Of a stretch of 64,000 nt of DNA, positions 51,524 to 60,426 are shown piece after piece. A model generated the notes under the pieces. The model was not told the origin of the DNA. It saw nothing but the letters and a program-made list of their open reading frames with translations, and did no database searches. The translations under genes and the position numbers were made by a program. Where the stretch lies: NCBI RefSeq assembly GCF_023101165.1, contig NZ_CP078076.1, positions 806,001-870,000 on the forward strand. Direction: 5' to 3'. Origin of the DNA: Microbacterium sufflavum (GTDB lineage Bacteria > Actinomycetota > Actinomycetes > Actinomycetales > Microbacteriaceae). How positions within the stretch are numbered: position 1 is the stretch's first letter; each line of letters opens with the position of its first letter.

Positions 51524-51619
51524 ACGCGTACGCTAGAGGGGTAGCCCAAGACGGAGGAGCCGACGATCGAGAAGAGGAACGCTCACTCGACACCCTCCGC
51601 CTCGCGCCCCTCGGGACGC

Positions 51620-51802
51620 ATGATCGCTGGGTGGGTGTTCGTCGCCATCGGCATGTGGATGGCTTTCAGCACGGCGGTCACCACCGCCGACGAAGGACTG
51701 CGCATGATGATGCTGATCGCGGGATCTTTCCTCGCCGGTGGCCTCGTGTTCGACGTCACACCGTGGCTCGTGCGCCGCAACCGGCCCCCGTCCGACGAGT
51801 GA
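51620..51802 (+). CDS. Small two-helix membrane protein
   Basis: A 60-residue protein with two helices (WVFVAIGMWMAFSTAVTTA and MLIAGSFLAGGLVFDVTPW) and a basic end (LVRRNRPPSDE). Only a weak ribosome site precedes the ATG. A better GGAGGAG lies further up, before an in-frame ATC, so the N-terminus could begin earlier at a rare start. No family is recognised. Confidence 0.5.
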   Translation: MIAGWVFVAIGMWMAFSTAVTTADEGLRMMMLIAGSFLAGGLVFDVTPWLVRRNRPPSDE

Positions 51803-51913
51803 CTCCAGCCCCGGGCCGTCGTCCGTCAGGGCGGCGGCCCGGCACCATTCGCCGGTGCGGCGCTCCTCACGAAGAGGAATCCGACCGGGACGAGCCCGAG
51901 TACGAATGACCCG

Positions 51914-52267
51914 TCACTCGGCCAGCCACCAGACGAACCCCGCGTGACCCGCGGCGGTAGGAGGATCGGCGGAGAACGCGATCAGGGCCTGGCGGAGGCG
52001 TTCCAGTCCGGCCCCGTTCCGGGGGAATCGCTCGTGATGACAGAACACCACTCCACTGTGATCGGGGAGTCGGGACATCGCGATGGTGAAGGTGGTGACG
52101 TCTTCCGTCACCACGACGCGCCGCTCCTCAGTCGCCGTCCGCAGGACTGTGGTGTCATCGGCACCGCGAAGGTCGTCGCGATCGACCACGGCCACCGTGT
52201 CGGGACCAGCCTCGGTCAGCGCGACAGCGAGCCGACCGGGGTAATGCTCGTCGAGGAGAAAGCGCAC
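51914..52267 (-). CDS. DUF5615-like PIN-type toxin
   Basis: A 117-residue protein with VRFLLDEHYPGRLAVALTEA (first acidic residues of a PIN-like fold), VAVVDRDDLRGADDTTVLRT and VVVTEDVTTFTI. DUF5615 proteins are compact PIN-like nucleases that act as toxins. The GTG start follows the antitoxin stop by one base, with GTGAGG giving the ribosome site. The C-terminus is more divergent. It probably cleaves RNA. Confidence 0.75.
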   Translation of the reverse strand: MRFLLDEHYPGRLAVALTEAGPDTVAVVDRDDLRGADDTTVLRTATEERRVVVTEDVTTFTIAMSRLPDHSGVVFCHHERFPRNGAGLERLRQALIAFSADPPTAAGHAGFVWWLAE

Positions 52268-52268
52268 C

Positions 52269-52691
52269 TCACGCGGCGTCGATCGCACGGCGCCGCTCCC
52301 ACGCGGCGAGCGCCTCGTCCTGTGCAATCCGATGCCGTTCCACGATGCCGTCGATCTCGGCTCGATGCTCCGCCCAGTAGTCGAGCGCCGCGTCGATCAT
52401 CCCCGACGGGACCCCGAGAGTGTCGGCGAGCGATTCGGGGCTGCGCTCCGCGGGGTCGTGCGACAGCCACGCCTCGGCCACCGTCCACACCTGGGGGCCG
52501 TCCGTCAGAGTCGCTCGACGCTCGCCGGTTTCGATCGTGACGAAGCGGATGCGGGGATGCAACTGCATGCGCAACCACTCCTCGACCGCACTGTTCACCA
52601 CGCCTGACTTCGTCTGCCCCGTCATGCGTACGTAGCGGCCGAGAGCCTCGCTGACGCTCTCGCTGAAGCGGACATTCGTGGGCGCTACCAT
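52269..52691 (-). CDS. RHH/DUF433-like antitoxin
   Basis: A 140-residue protein. Residues 1-45 are ribbon-helix-helix-like (VRFSESVSEALGRYVRMTGQ, then VVNSAVEEWLRM). The C-terminal part (LADTLGVPSGMIDAALDYWA, EHRAEIDGIVERHR) is a DUF433-like winged helix, often found with DUF5615 toxins. It probably binds its own promoter, where GCTAC-AGT-GTAGC overlaps a TACACT -10 seven bases from the ATG. Confidence 0.75.
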   Translation of the reverse strand: MVAPTNVRFSESVSEALGRYVRMTGQTKSGVVNSAVEEWLRMQLHPRIRFVTIETGERRATLTDGPQVWTVAEAWLSHDPAERSPESLADTLGVPSGMIDAALDYWAEHRAEIDGIVERHRIAQDEALAAWERRRAIDAA

Positions 52692-52693
52692 GC

Positions 52694-52706
52694 GCTACAG
52701 TGTAGC
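52694..52706. promoter_or_regulatory. Probable antitoxin operator
   Basis: The palindrome GCTAC-AGT-GTAGC covers the TACACT -10 box (minus strand), with an additional GCGCTAC half-site at 52682. This is an arrangement typical of autoregulated toxin-antitoxin operons. Confidence 0.6.
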
Positions 52707-52710
52707 AATC

Positions 52711-53589
52711 TCAGGCGGAGACGCGACGGACGCGCGACCGGGTCTTCTGCACGATCCAGCACACGACGTAGATCGTGAACGACAGCGTCGTGATGTACGG
52801 ACTCACCGGAAGGGTGCCGGCGAGGGCGAGCAGGATGCCGCCGACCGCCGAGACGAAGCCGAACAGCGCGGCCAGCAGCGGCACCGCGACCGGACCCGCC
52901 GTGACCCGCATGGCCGCGGCGGCCGGTGTCACCAGAAGCGCCATCACCAGCAGAGCTCCGATGATGTGCACGCTCACCGCGACGATCAGGCCCAGCAGCA
53001 CCATGAACAGCAGGCTCACCGCGCGGGTCGGCACCCCGCGGGCCGCCGCCGACTCCGGGTCGAGCGAATCGAACCGCAGCGGGTTCCACATCACCAGCAG
53101 CCCGAGCAGCACGACGAGGCTGATGCCGATGAGCCACCCCAGGTCGGGGCTCGACACCGACACGATCTGACCGGTGAGGAGGCTGAAGCGGTTGGCGCTG
53201 CGTCCGTCGTACAGCGACAGGAAGAGGATGCCGAGGCCGAGGCCGAACGGCATGAGCACACCGACGATCGAGTTGCGGTCACGCGCCTTCGCGCCGAGCA
53301 CGCCGATGAGGATCGCCGCGACCAGGGCCCCGCCGAGTGAGCCGAACACCACGCTGCCGCCGAAGAGCAACGCGGCCGCGGCACCGGCGAAGGAGAGCTC
53401 GCTGACCCCGTGGACCGCGAAGGCGAGGTCGCGCTGCATCACGAACACGCCGATCAGGCCACCGACGATGCCGAGCACCGCCCCGGCGATGATCGAGTTC
53501 GCGAGCAGGGCGACGAGCTCGCCGTAGTCCTGGAAGGAGAAGATGTCGTCCCACCCGACGGCAGGGACGAGGAGGGCGGCGGCGGTCAT
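52711..53589 (-). CDS. znuB: Zinc ABC transporter permease ZnuB
   Basis: A 292-residue ABC-3-type permease with about eight helices. It shows RDLAFAVHGVSELSFAGAAA (the family's HG-x-S/x-L-x-FAG stretch) and RAVSLLFMVLLGLIVAVSVH. It forms the membrane channel of the high-affinity zinc importer. The ATG overlaps the znuC stop. Last gene of the znuA-znuC-znuB run. Confidence 0.93.
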   Translation of the reverse strand: MTAAALLVPAVGWDDIFSFQDYGELVALLANSIIAGAVLGIVGGLIGVFVMQRDLAFAVHGVSELSFAGAAAALLFGGSVVFGSLGGALVAAILIGVLGAKARDRNSIVGVLMPFGLGLGILFLSLYDGRSANRFSLLTGQIVSVSSPDLGWLIGISLVVLLGLLVMWNPLRFDSLDPESAAARGVPTRAVSLLFMVLLGLIVAVSVHIIGALLVMALLVTPAAAAMRVTAGPVAVPLLAALFGFVSAVGGILLALAGTLPVSPYITTLSFTIYVVCWIVQKTRSRVRRVSA

Positions 53590-54419
53590 GCGGTCCCTCC
53601 GTGGTCGTGGTCGTCGTGCAGGTGGTGGGGCTCGGCGTCGGGGACACCCACGACCACGAGCCGGTCGCCCGCTCGGAGCACGAACACGGGTGTGCCGTAC
53701 AGGTCGCTGAGCACGCGCGTCTGCAGCACCTCGTCCGGGGTGCCGAGCAGGAAGCGCCCGCCGGCGATGTAGAGGATGCGGTCGACCCGGCCGAGGATCG
53801 GGTTGATGTCGTGCGTCACGAACAGCACCGCCGCCCCGCGCTCGCGCCGCTGGCGGTCGATGATGTCGGTCACGCCCACCTGGTTCGCGAGGTCGAGGTT
53901 CGACAGCGGCTCGTCGCACAGCAGCAGGGCCGGTTCGTCGGCGAGCGCCTGTCCCACGCGGAGCCGCTGCTGCTCTCCGCCCGACAGCAACCCCACCCGA
54001 CGGTCGGCGTAGTGCGCGGCGCCGACCGCGTCGAGCAGCGCATCGACCTTCGCGCGGTCGCCGCGGTGCGGGAACGGGAGGCCGAAACGGCTGCCCTGCA
54101 CGCCGAGCGCCACGAGATCCCTGGCACGCATGCTGGTGTCGGGAGCGATCGCGCGCTGCTGCGGGATGTAGCCGATGCGGGCGTTGCCGCGGTGCACGGG
54201 CTCACCTGCCACGCGGATCGTGCCGCGCGAGAGGGGCTGGAGGCCGAGGATGCTGCGCAGGAGTGTCGTCTTGCCCGACCCGGAGGGTCCGAGCACGGCG
54301 ATGAATTCCCCCGGCTGCACCGTGAGATCGAGGCCCGACCAGAGCTCGCGGTCTCCGCGGTGCAGTGCCCCGTCGGCGATCTCGAGCACGGGCGCCGCGC
54401 GGTCGACCGCGCCGCTCAC
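53586..54419 (-). CDS. znuC: Zinc ABC transporter ATP-binding protein ZnuC
   Basis: A 277-residue ATPase: VLGPSGSGKTTLLRSILGLQ (Walker A), VGLLSGGEQQRLRVGQALAD (signature), ALLLCDEPLSNLDLA (Walker B) and VLFVTHDIN (switch His). A His/Asp-rich tail (EPHHLHDDHDHGGTA) may bind zinc. The ATG overlaps the znuA stop (ATGA). Confidence 0.93.
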   Translation of the reverse strand: MSGAVDRAAPVLEIADGALHRGDRELWSGLDLTVQPGEFIAVLGPSGSGKTTLLRSILGLQPLSRGTIRVAGEPVHRGNARIGYIPQQRAIAPDTSMRARDLVALGVQGSRFGLPFPHRGDRAKVDALLDAVGAAHYADRRVGLLSGGEQQRLRVGQALADEPALLLCDEPLSNLDLANQVGVTDIIDRQRRERGAAVLFVTHDINPILGRVDRILYIAGGRFLLGTPDEVLQTRVLSDLYGTPVFVLRAGDRLVVVGVPDAEPHHLHDDHDHGGTA

Positions 54420-55423
54420 GACTGGACGGCGGCGGCGAGGCTCTGGATCGCGTCACGCATCCACTCAGAGTACGACGATCCGTCCTCCAGCAGCTCCGTG
54501 AAGGCGACCACCGGCACTCCGGCGTCGTCCGCGGCCTTCTCGACCCGCTCGGTCTCGGCACCGCCCGTCTGGGCGTTGGTCAGCAGGGCGGTCACCTGTC
54601 CGGACGCGATCACATCGAGCGACTCGAGCAGTACCGCCGGCGCGACGTCGCTGCCCTCCTCGACCGACTCGGCGAAGCCCTCGGGCGTCACGTCGGTGAG
54701 ACCGGCGGCCGCGGCGAGGTAGCCGGGCAGCGGCTCGGTCAGGAACACCGTCTTGCCCTCGGCGGAGGCCTTGAGCGTCTCGAGGTCGGACTCGAAGCCC
54801 TCGAGCTCGGCGACCAGCTCGTCGGCGTTGGTCGCGAACGTGTCCGCGCCGTCGGGGTCGAGCGCCGTCAGCTCGTCGGCGATGGCCTCGACCACGTGGA
54901 TCATCGTGTGCGGGTCGAACCACACGTGCTCGTTGAAGCCCTCGATGTGGTTGTGGCCCTCGTGGTCGTGACCGTCCTCGCCCTCGGCATGCTCGTGGTC
55001 GTGGGCGTCGTCGGCGTCGGCGTGGTCGTGGGCGTCCTCCTCATGGCCCTCGTTGCCGGGGAAGTCGTGGGAGTACTCGACGGCGGTGACGACGTGCGGG
55101 TCCTGGGCGTCCTGCAGCAGGCTGTCGATGAAGGCGTCGTAGCCGCCGCCGTTCTCGACGATGAGGTCGGCCTTCTGGAGCGTGAGCCGGTCGCGGGCGC
55201 TGGCCTCGTAGGAGTGCGGGTCCTGGGAGGCGGAGGTGATGATCGACTCGACGTCGACGCGGTCGCCGCCGATCTGCGCGGCGATGTCGCCGTAGACGTT
55301 GGTGCTCGCCACGACGGTGATCGTTCCGTCGTCGCCCTGCCCCGACGCGGCGGGGCTGGAGCATCCGGCCAGCGAGAGGGCGGCGACGGAGGCGAGGGCG
55401 AGAGCGAGCGCGGGCTTCTTCAT
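54416..55423 (-). CDS. znuA: Zinc-binding lipoprotein ZnuA
   Basis: A 335-residue cluster A-I substrate-binding lipoprotein: signal to SLAGCSSPAAS, VVASTNVYGDIAAQIGGDRV, DPHSYEASARDRLTLQKADL with metal ligand His, the acidic His-rich loop (EEDAHDHADADDAHDHEHAE), NEHVWFDPHTMIHVVEAIAD, and a C-terminal binding region. The His-rich loop is typical of zinc rather than manganese binders. A Zur-type box lies 21 bases upstream. First gene of the operon. Confidence 0.95.
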   Translation of the reverse strand: MKKPALALALASVAALSLAGCSSPAASGQGDDGTITVVASTNVYGDIAAQIGGDRVDVESIITSASQDPHSYEASARDRLTLQKADLIVENGGGYDAFIDSLLQDAQDPHVVTAVEYSHDFPGNEGHEEDAHDHADADDAHDHEHAEGEDGHDHEGHNHIEGFNEHVWFDPHTMIHVVEAIADELTALDPDGADTFATNADELVAELEGFESDLETLKASAEGKTVFLTEPLPGYLAAAAGLTDVTPEGFAESVEEGSDVAPAVLLESLDVIASGQVTALLTNAQTGGAETERVEKAADDAGVPVVAFTELLEDGSSYSEWMRDAIQSLAAAVQS

Positions 55424-55443
55424 GATGCCAGCGTAAACGCTAA

Positions 55444-55458
55444 TGAGAACCATTATCA
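55444..55458. promoter_or_regulatory. Zur-type box before znuA
   Basis: On the plus strand TGAGAACCATTATCA forms an imperfect palindrome (TGA-N-AA / TT-N-TCA) matching the actinobacterial Zur pattern. AT-rich in very GC-rich surroundings, it is placed to block the znuA promoter. Confidence 0.83.
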
Positions 55459-55529
55459 AATCGAACGCTCCGCGGACGGGAAAGGCGGAGAGCGTGCGAC
55501 CACGCCCTCCGCCTTTCGTCACCCCCGAC

Positions 55530-57221
55530 TCACCCCACGAGCCCCCACGGCGCGATCCATGCGGTCGCCTCCGCGGGCAGCGCGGAGCCGTCCAGCGCCA
55601 CGGTCGACAGCACCGCGTCCTCCGCGGCCGCTCCGAGCTCGAAGGGCTCCGTGCCGAAGTTCGTCACGACCTCCCAGCCGTTCGGACGACGGAACCGCAG
55701 CACGTCCGCACGACCCGTCTCCCTCCACTCCAGGCTCTCGCCGGTCTGCAGCAACCGCCGCAGCCGCAGAGCCTCGCGGTAGAGGTTGAGCGTGGAACCG
55801 GGGTCGGCATCCTCCACCTCGACCGCAGCCGCGGCGAACCACGCGGGCTGAGGCAGATGCGCGCCGCCCTCGCCGAACCCGTACGAGCTGCCCGACGCCG
55901 TCCACGGCAGGGGCACACGGCACCCGTCGCGGCCGAGACCATCGAAGTCGGCCCCGCGGAAGAACCCGGGGTCCTGCCGCTGCTCCGGCGCGATGTCGGC
56001 CACCTCGTGCAGCCCGAGCTCCTCGCCCTGATACAGGTACGCGCTGCCGGGCAGGCCGAGCAACAGCAGGGTCGCGGCGTGCGCCCGGCGCAGTCCGCCC
56101 TCCCGGTCGAGTCCGTCCTCCGGGCCGCCGGCACGCACCCACTCCGTGCCCTGCTTCACCGCGCGACCGCGCAGCGGCGGAAGGCCGTACCGCGTGGCGT
56201 GGCGGGTCACGTCGTGGTTGGACAGCACCCAGGTGGTCGACGACCCTGCGGCGTGCGCCTGGGCGAGGTTGTCGGCGATGATGCGCTGGAAGTCGCCCGC
56301 ATCGAAGTCGGCCACGAGCAGATCGAAGTTGAACGCATGGCCCAGCCCCTCCGCGGAGGCGTACTTCGCCCGGCGCTCCGGCGTCTCCACCCACGCCTCG
56401 GCGACGGCGGTGCGCGGCGGGTCGTACTCGTTGAACACTCGACGCCACTCGGCGTAGATCTCGTGCACGTCGTCGCGGTCGATCATCGGGTGCGTGCCCG
56501 AGGTGCGGTCCATCGCGTCGAGCTGGGCGCGCGACGGCAGCGGCTCGGTGAGGTCCTTCGTGAGCATGTGGGCGACGTCGATGCGGAACCCGTCGACGCC
56601 GCGGTCCGACCAGAAGCGCAGTGTCGTCAGGAAGTCCTCGCGCACCTCGGGGTGGTCCCAGTTGAGGTCGGGCTGCTCCACCGCGAAGTTGTGCAGGTAC
56701 CACTGACCGTCGGCCACGCGCTCCCAGGCGCTGCCACCGAAGATCGAGATCCAGTCGGTGGGCGGCTCCGCACCGTCGGGCCCCGTGCCCTCCCGGAAGA
56801 TGTAGCGCTCCCGCGCGGCCGACCCACGCCCCGCGGCGAGCGCCTCCTGGAACCACGCATGCTGGTCGGAGGTGTGGTTGGGGACGATGTCGACCACGAC
56901 GCGGATGCCGCGCGCGTGCAGCGCCTCCACCATCGCGTCGAAGTCGGCCAGCGTGCCCAGGCGCGGGTCGACGTTGCGGTAGTCGGCCACGTCGTAGCCG
57001 CCGTCGGCGAGTTCGGACGGGTAGAAGGGACTCAGCCACACGGCGTCGATGCCGAGCTCGGCGAGGTAGTCGGCACGGGAGACGATGCCGGGAAGGTCGC
57101 CCAGTCCGTCGCCGTCGGCGTCGGCGAAGCTGCGGGGGTAGATCTGGTAGACGGCGGCCTGGCGCCACCAGGTCGCGGTCTTGTCGTCTTCGCGGGTCTC
57201 GGTGAGCAGCGAATCGGTCAT
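55530..57221 (-). CDS. Alpha-glucosidase, glycoside hydrolase family 13
   Basis: A 563-residue cytoplasmic GH13 enzyme: YQIYPRSFADADGDGLGDLP, GYDVADYRNVDP, DIVPNHTSDQHAWF, nucleophile Asp215 in GFRIDVAH, acid Glu275 in VAEAWV, and Asp337 in LSNHDVTRH. It resembles oligo-1,6-glucosidases and alpha-glucosidases, releasing glucose from maltose, isomaltose or similar. It lies next to the CUT1 importer genes (38 bases from the permease), so it acts on the imported sugar. Confidence 0.92.
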   Translation of the reverse strand: MTDSLLTETREDDKTATWWRQAAVYQIYPRSFADADGDGLGDLPGIVSRADYLAELGIDAVWLSPFYPSELADGGYDVADYRNVDPRLGTLADFDAMVEALHARGIRVVVDIVPNHTSDQHAWFQEALAAGRGSAARERYIFREGTGPDGAEPPTDWISIFGGSAWERVADGQWYLHNFAVEQPDLNWDHPEVREDFLTTLRFWSDRGVDGFRIDVAHMLTKDLTEPLPSRAQLDAMDRTSGTHPMIDRDDVHEIYAEWRRVFNEYDPPRTAVAEAWVETPERRAKYASAEGLGHAFNFDLLVADFDAGDFQRIIADNLAQAHAAGSSTTWVLSNHDVTRHATRYGLPPLRGRAVKQGTEWVRAGGPEDGLDREGGLRRAHAATLLLLGLPGSAYLYQGEELGLHEVADIAPEQRQDPGFFRGADFDGLGRDGCRVPLPWTASGSSYGFGEGGAHLPQPAWFAAAAVEVEDADPGSTLNLYREALRLRRLLQTGESLEWRETGRADVLRFRRPNGWEVVTNFGTEPFELGAAAEDAVLSTVALDGSALPAEATAWIAPWGLVG

Positions 57222-57259
57222 GAGGGGTGGAACTCCTTGCTTTCTTGCGGTGGTCGGTG

Positions 57260-58138
57260 TCAGCCCTTGACGGCACCCTGCGTGACGCCCTCCATCACCC
57301 AGCGCTGAGTGAAGAGGTAGGCGACGATCGCGGGGGCCATCGCCATGAGGTACGAGGCGAAGGCGACGTTGTAGTTGTTGCTGAACTGGTTCTGGAAGAG
57401 GTTCTGCCGCACCGGCAGCGTCTGCAGTGCCGGGTCGGAGATGATGAGCGACGGCATCATGAAGTCGTTCCAGGCGTAGAGGAACGCGAAGATGCCGACG
57501 GTCGCGCTCATGGGCGCGAGCAGCGGGAAGATCAGCCGCCAGAAGGTCTGCCACGTGGTCGCCCCGTCGATGCGGGCGCTCTCCTCCAGCTCGATCGGGA
57601 TCGACCGCAGGAACGCCGTGAACAGCAGCACGCTGAAGCTCAGCTGGAACATCGTGGCGAGGATGATCACGCCGAACGGGTTGTCGAGTCCGACGCGTCC
57701 GGTGAGCTGGATCTGCGGCAGTGCCACGACCGGGAAGGGGATGAACATCGCCGCGAGCAGGTAGAAGAAGGAGTACCGGAACAGCCGGCGGTCCCAGTTG
57801 CGCACGATCGCGTACGAGGCAAAGGCCGCGAGCACGATCGTGGCGACGACCGTTCCCGCCGTGACGAGCAGGGAGATGCCGGCGCCGACGGGGAACTTCG
57901 TGAGGTTCCAGGCCTGCACGAATCCGTCGAAGCTGAACGGCGCGGGGAACGAGAACGCGTTGCCGTCGACGGCCTGACCGGTGGTCTTGAACGCCATCGA
58001 GATCGTGACGTACAGCGGGATGAGGACCGTCGCGGTGCAGAGGATCAGGATGATGGTGCCTGACCAGTTGACGCGCTCCATCTTCTCGCGCTTCTTCCGG
58101 CCGCCGGCCGGGGCCGTGGTGAGGGTCTGCGTGGTCAT
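57260..58138 (-). CDS. CUT1 carbohydrate ABC transporter permease (MalG-type)
   Basis: A 292-residue permease with six helices and EESARIDGATTWQTFWRLIF as the coupling (EAA) loop. One base overlap with the MalF-type gene stop (TGATG). It is the second transmembrane subunit of the maltose-like importer. No ATPase gene is present, so a shared MsiK-type ATPase elsewhere is likely. Confidence 0.93.
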   Translation of the reverse strand: MTTQTLTTAPAGGRKKREKMERVNWSGTIILILCTATVLIPLYVTISMAFKTTGQAVDGNAFSFPAPFSFDGFVQAWNLTKFPVGAGISLLVTAGTVVATIVLAAFASYAIVRNWDRRLFRYSFFYLLAAMFIPFPVVALPQIQLTGRVGLDNPFGVIILATMFQLSFSVLLFTAFLRSIPIELEESARIDGATTWQTFWRLIFPLLAPMSATVGIFAFLYAWNDFMMPSLIISDPALQTLPVRQNLFQNQFSNNYNVAFASYLMAMAPAIVAYLFTQRWVMEGVTQGAVKG

Positions 58139-59079
58139 CAGAACGTGTTCCTTCCGCGGGTCAGCGAGAGCTGGAAGACCGAGATGAGCACGGCCACGAT
58201 GAAGAAGATCGTGGCGTTGGCCATCTGGTAGGCGTAGTCGCCGCCGTTGAAGCCCGCGATGATCGTCATGGCCACGCTGCGGGTGGCGGTGCCCGGACCG
58301 CCGTTCGTGAGGCCGACGATGATGTCGTAGGCGTTGAGGAAGCCCTTGAACCCGAGGATCACGTTGATCACGACATACCCGGCGACGAGCGGGATGGTGA
58401 TGCGGGTGAGCTGCTGCGTGCGGCTGGCCCCGTCGATGCTGGCCGCCTCGTACACCTCGCCCGGCACCGACAGCAGACCGGCGATGTAGATGAGCAGCGT
58501 GCCGGGCACGGCCTGCCACGCGGTGACGATGACGATCGCGACCCACGCGAGGTCGGGGTTGGCGAGCAGGCTGGTCTGCAGCCACTCGACCCCCGTCGCG
58601 GCCCCCGCCGCGGGCAGCGAGTTGGAGAACAGGAAGTTGAAGACGTAGGCGATGATGATGCCCGAGATCACCATCGGGATCACGAAGATCGTCCGCAGCC
58701 CGGTCTTGAAGCGGATGCGGGAGGTGAGCCCGACCGCGAGGAGGAACGCGATCACGTTCACCACGATCACGGTCGCGATGGAGAAGCCGAACGTGAACAG
58801 GTAGCTCTGGAGGATCGCGGGATCGCTGAACAGGGCGATGTAGTTGGTGAGGCCGTTGAAGCTCCATTCACCGATGCCGATCGAGTCGGTGAAGCTGAAG
58901 AAGATGCCGATCACGCCGGGGACGGTGATCGCGAGCGTGAAGATCACGAGCGTCGGCAGCAGGAAGAGGTAGTAGATCGGCTCGACGCGGCGGGTGTGCC
59001 GGCGGAGCTTCCGCTCGCCGCCCGTCACGATCGCGGTGGTGCTGGCACCGGTGTCGGTGGCGGTGGTGGTGGTGGTCAT
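58138..59079 (-). CDS. CUT1 carbohydrate ABC transporter permease (MalF-type)
   Basis: A 313-residue permease with about six helices: IYYLFLLPTLVIFTLAITVP, then EAASIDGASRTQQLTRITIP as the EAA loop, and a Thr-rich N-terminal tail. Pairs with the MalG-type partner. Its ATG overlaps the binding-protein stop (ATGA). Confidence 0.93.
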   Translation of the reverse strand: MTTTTTATDTGASTTAIVTGGERKLRRHTRRVEPIYYLFLLPTLVIFTLAITVPGVIGIFFSFTDSIGIGEWSFNGLTNYIALFSDPAILQSYLFTFGFSIATVIVVNVIAFLLAVGLTSRIRFKTGLRTIFVIPMVISGIIIAYVFNFLFSNSLPAAGAATGVEWLQTSLLANPDLAWVAIVIVTAWQAVPGTLLIYIAGLLSVPGEVYEAASIDGASRTQQLTRITIPLVAGYVVINVILGFKGFLNAYDIIVGLTNGGPGTATRSVAMTIIAGFNGGDYAYQMANATIFFIVAVLISVFQLSLTRGRNTF

Positions 59080-60401
59080 GGCGCGGACTCCTCTGTCTCG
59101 GCCGATGCGGAATCCTGCGAGGTCGGGATGGGAGCGCGGAAGGCGATACGGGCCCAGTCGGCGTCCATCGTGCGGAGGATCGACGACGGCGCGGCGCCGA
59201 GCACCATCGCCTGCGCATAGTTGAAGATCGGCAGGGTCTTCGGAACGAGCACGGACGGGCCCTGGTAGATCTTGCCGTCGTCGTAGTACGGGATCATGCC
59301 CTCGATGCGCGGGTCGTCCGGCGCTGCCGCGTCGGTCGTCGGGGTGAACCCGAGCTGCGAGGCGTTGTACTCCTCGATGTTCTCGGGGAGGTAGAGGTAC
59401 TCGAGGAAGTCGCGGGCGGCCTCCTGGTGCCGGGACTCCACGGGGATCATCGCCGCGAGGTCCATGTTCACCCGCACCGCGAGGTCGTCGGGATCGTCGG
59501 TCATGGGCAGCGGGAAGGTGCCCAGGGGCAGATCGGGAGCGGTCTTCGCGATCTCGCTGAACGCCCACGGCCCCTGCAGGTACATCGCCGCCTCGCCCTT
59601 CGCGAAGGCGAGGTTGCCGTCGCCGTAGCCGCGACTCGGGGCGTCTTCATTGGTGTAGTCGTTCGCGAGCTGCATCATCTTGTCCATCGGCTCGGCGAAG
59701 TCCTTCTGGAACGAGACCTCGGAGTCGGGACCCACGTCGGTACCCTCGGCGGCGAGGGCGTCGAAGAACTCGAGCACGTCGAGGGAACCGCCGACCGCGT
59801 AGTCGTACCAGCCCTGCGCCACGGTCCAGTCGTCTTTGAAGGTGCCGTAGAAGGGGTCGATGCCCGCCTCGCGCAGCTGGTCGCACACGGCGATCAGCTC
59901 GTCCCAGGTCTGCGGCACCTCGAGCCCCTGCTCCTCGAAGATCTGCGTGTTGTAGATGACGGAGGCGGCCATGACCGAGTACGGCAGGGCACTCGTTCGA
60001 CCCTCGCACGAGCCGTACTGGTCCATCAGCGGCTGCAGGTCGTCGCGGATGCCCGCCGCGGCCTCGGTGTCGGAGAGGTCGGTGAGCGCGCAGCGCTGCA
60101 CGAACCGGGCGACCTCGTAGTTGTAGTTCGCGAGCATGATGTCCGGCGGGTTGCCGCGGACGAAGCTGGCAGAGACGACGTCGACGCCCGAGGTGTCGAT
60201 CTCGACGCGGACGTCGTTCTGGGAGGCGTTGTAGTCCGCGACCAGGTCGGTCATGAACGGGATGGCCTCGCGCTTGCTGAAGGTGAACCGGATGGTCTCC
60301 GGCCCGTCCCCTGCCGCGCAGCTCGTGAGCGCGACGCCGGCGAGAACCAGGCCGAGCGCTCCGGCGATCCCGCGCAGCGGGCGTGTTCGTCGTGCAGACA
60401 C
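59076..60401 (-). CDS. CUT1 sugar-binding lipoprotein
   Basis: A 441-residue extracellular solute-binding protein: signal to GVALTSCAAGDG (lipobox TSCA), FTFSKREAIPFMTDLVADYN, PPDIMLANYNYEVARFVQRC, and MYLQGPWAFSEIAKTAPDLP, typical of maltose-type binders. It delivers the sugar to the MalFG-type permeases. The GTG start has GGAAGG upstream. First gene of the operon and divergent from a ROK regulator. Confidence 0.92.
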   Translation of the reverse strand: MSARRTRPLRGIAGALGLVLAGVALTSCAAGDGPETIRFTFSKREAIPFMTDLVADYNASQNDVRVEIDTSGVDVVSASFVRGNPPDIMLANYNYEVARFVQRCALTDLSDTEAAAGIRDDLQPLMDQYGSCEGRTSALPYSVMAASVIYNTQIFEEQGLEVPQTWDELIAVCDQLREAGIDPFYGTFKDDWTVAQGWYDYAVGGSLDVLEFFDALAAEGTDVGPDSEVSFQKDFAEPMDKMMQLANDYTNEDAPSRGYGDGNLAFAKGEAAMYLQGPWAFSEIAKTAPDLPLGTFPLPMTDDPDDLAVRVNMDLAAMIPVESRHQEAARDFLEYLYLPENIEEYNASQLGFTPTTDAAAPDDPRIEGMIPYYDDGKIYQGPSVLVPKTLPIFNYAQAMVLGAAPSSILRTMDADWARIAFRAPIPTSQDSASAETEESAP

Positions 60402-60426
60402 CGTTGTCCTTCCGTCGGTAGATCTG

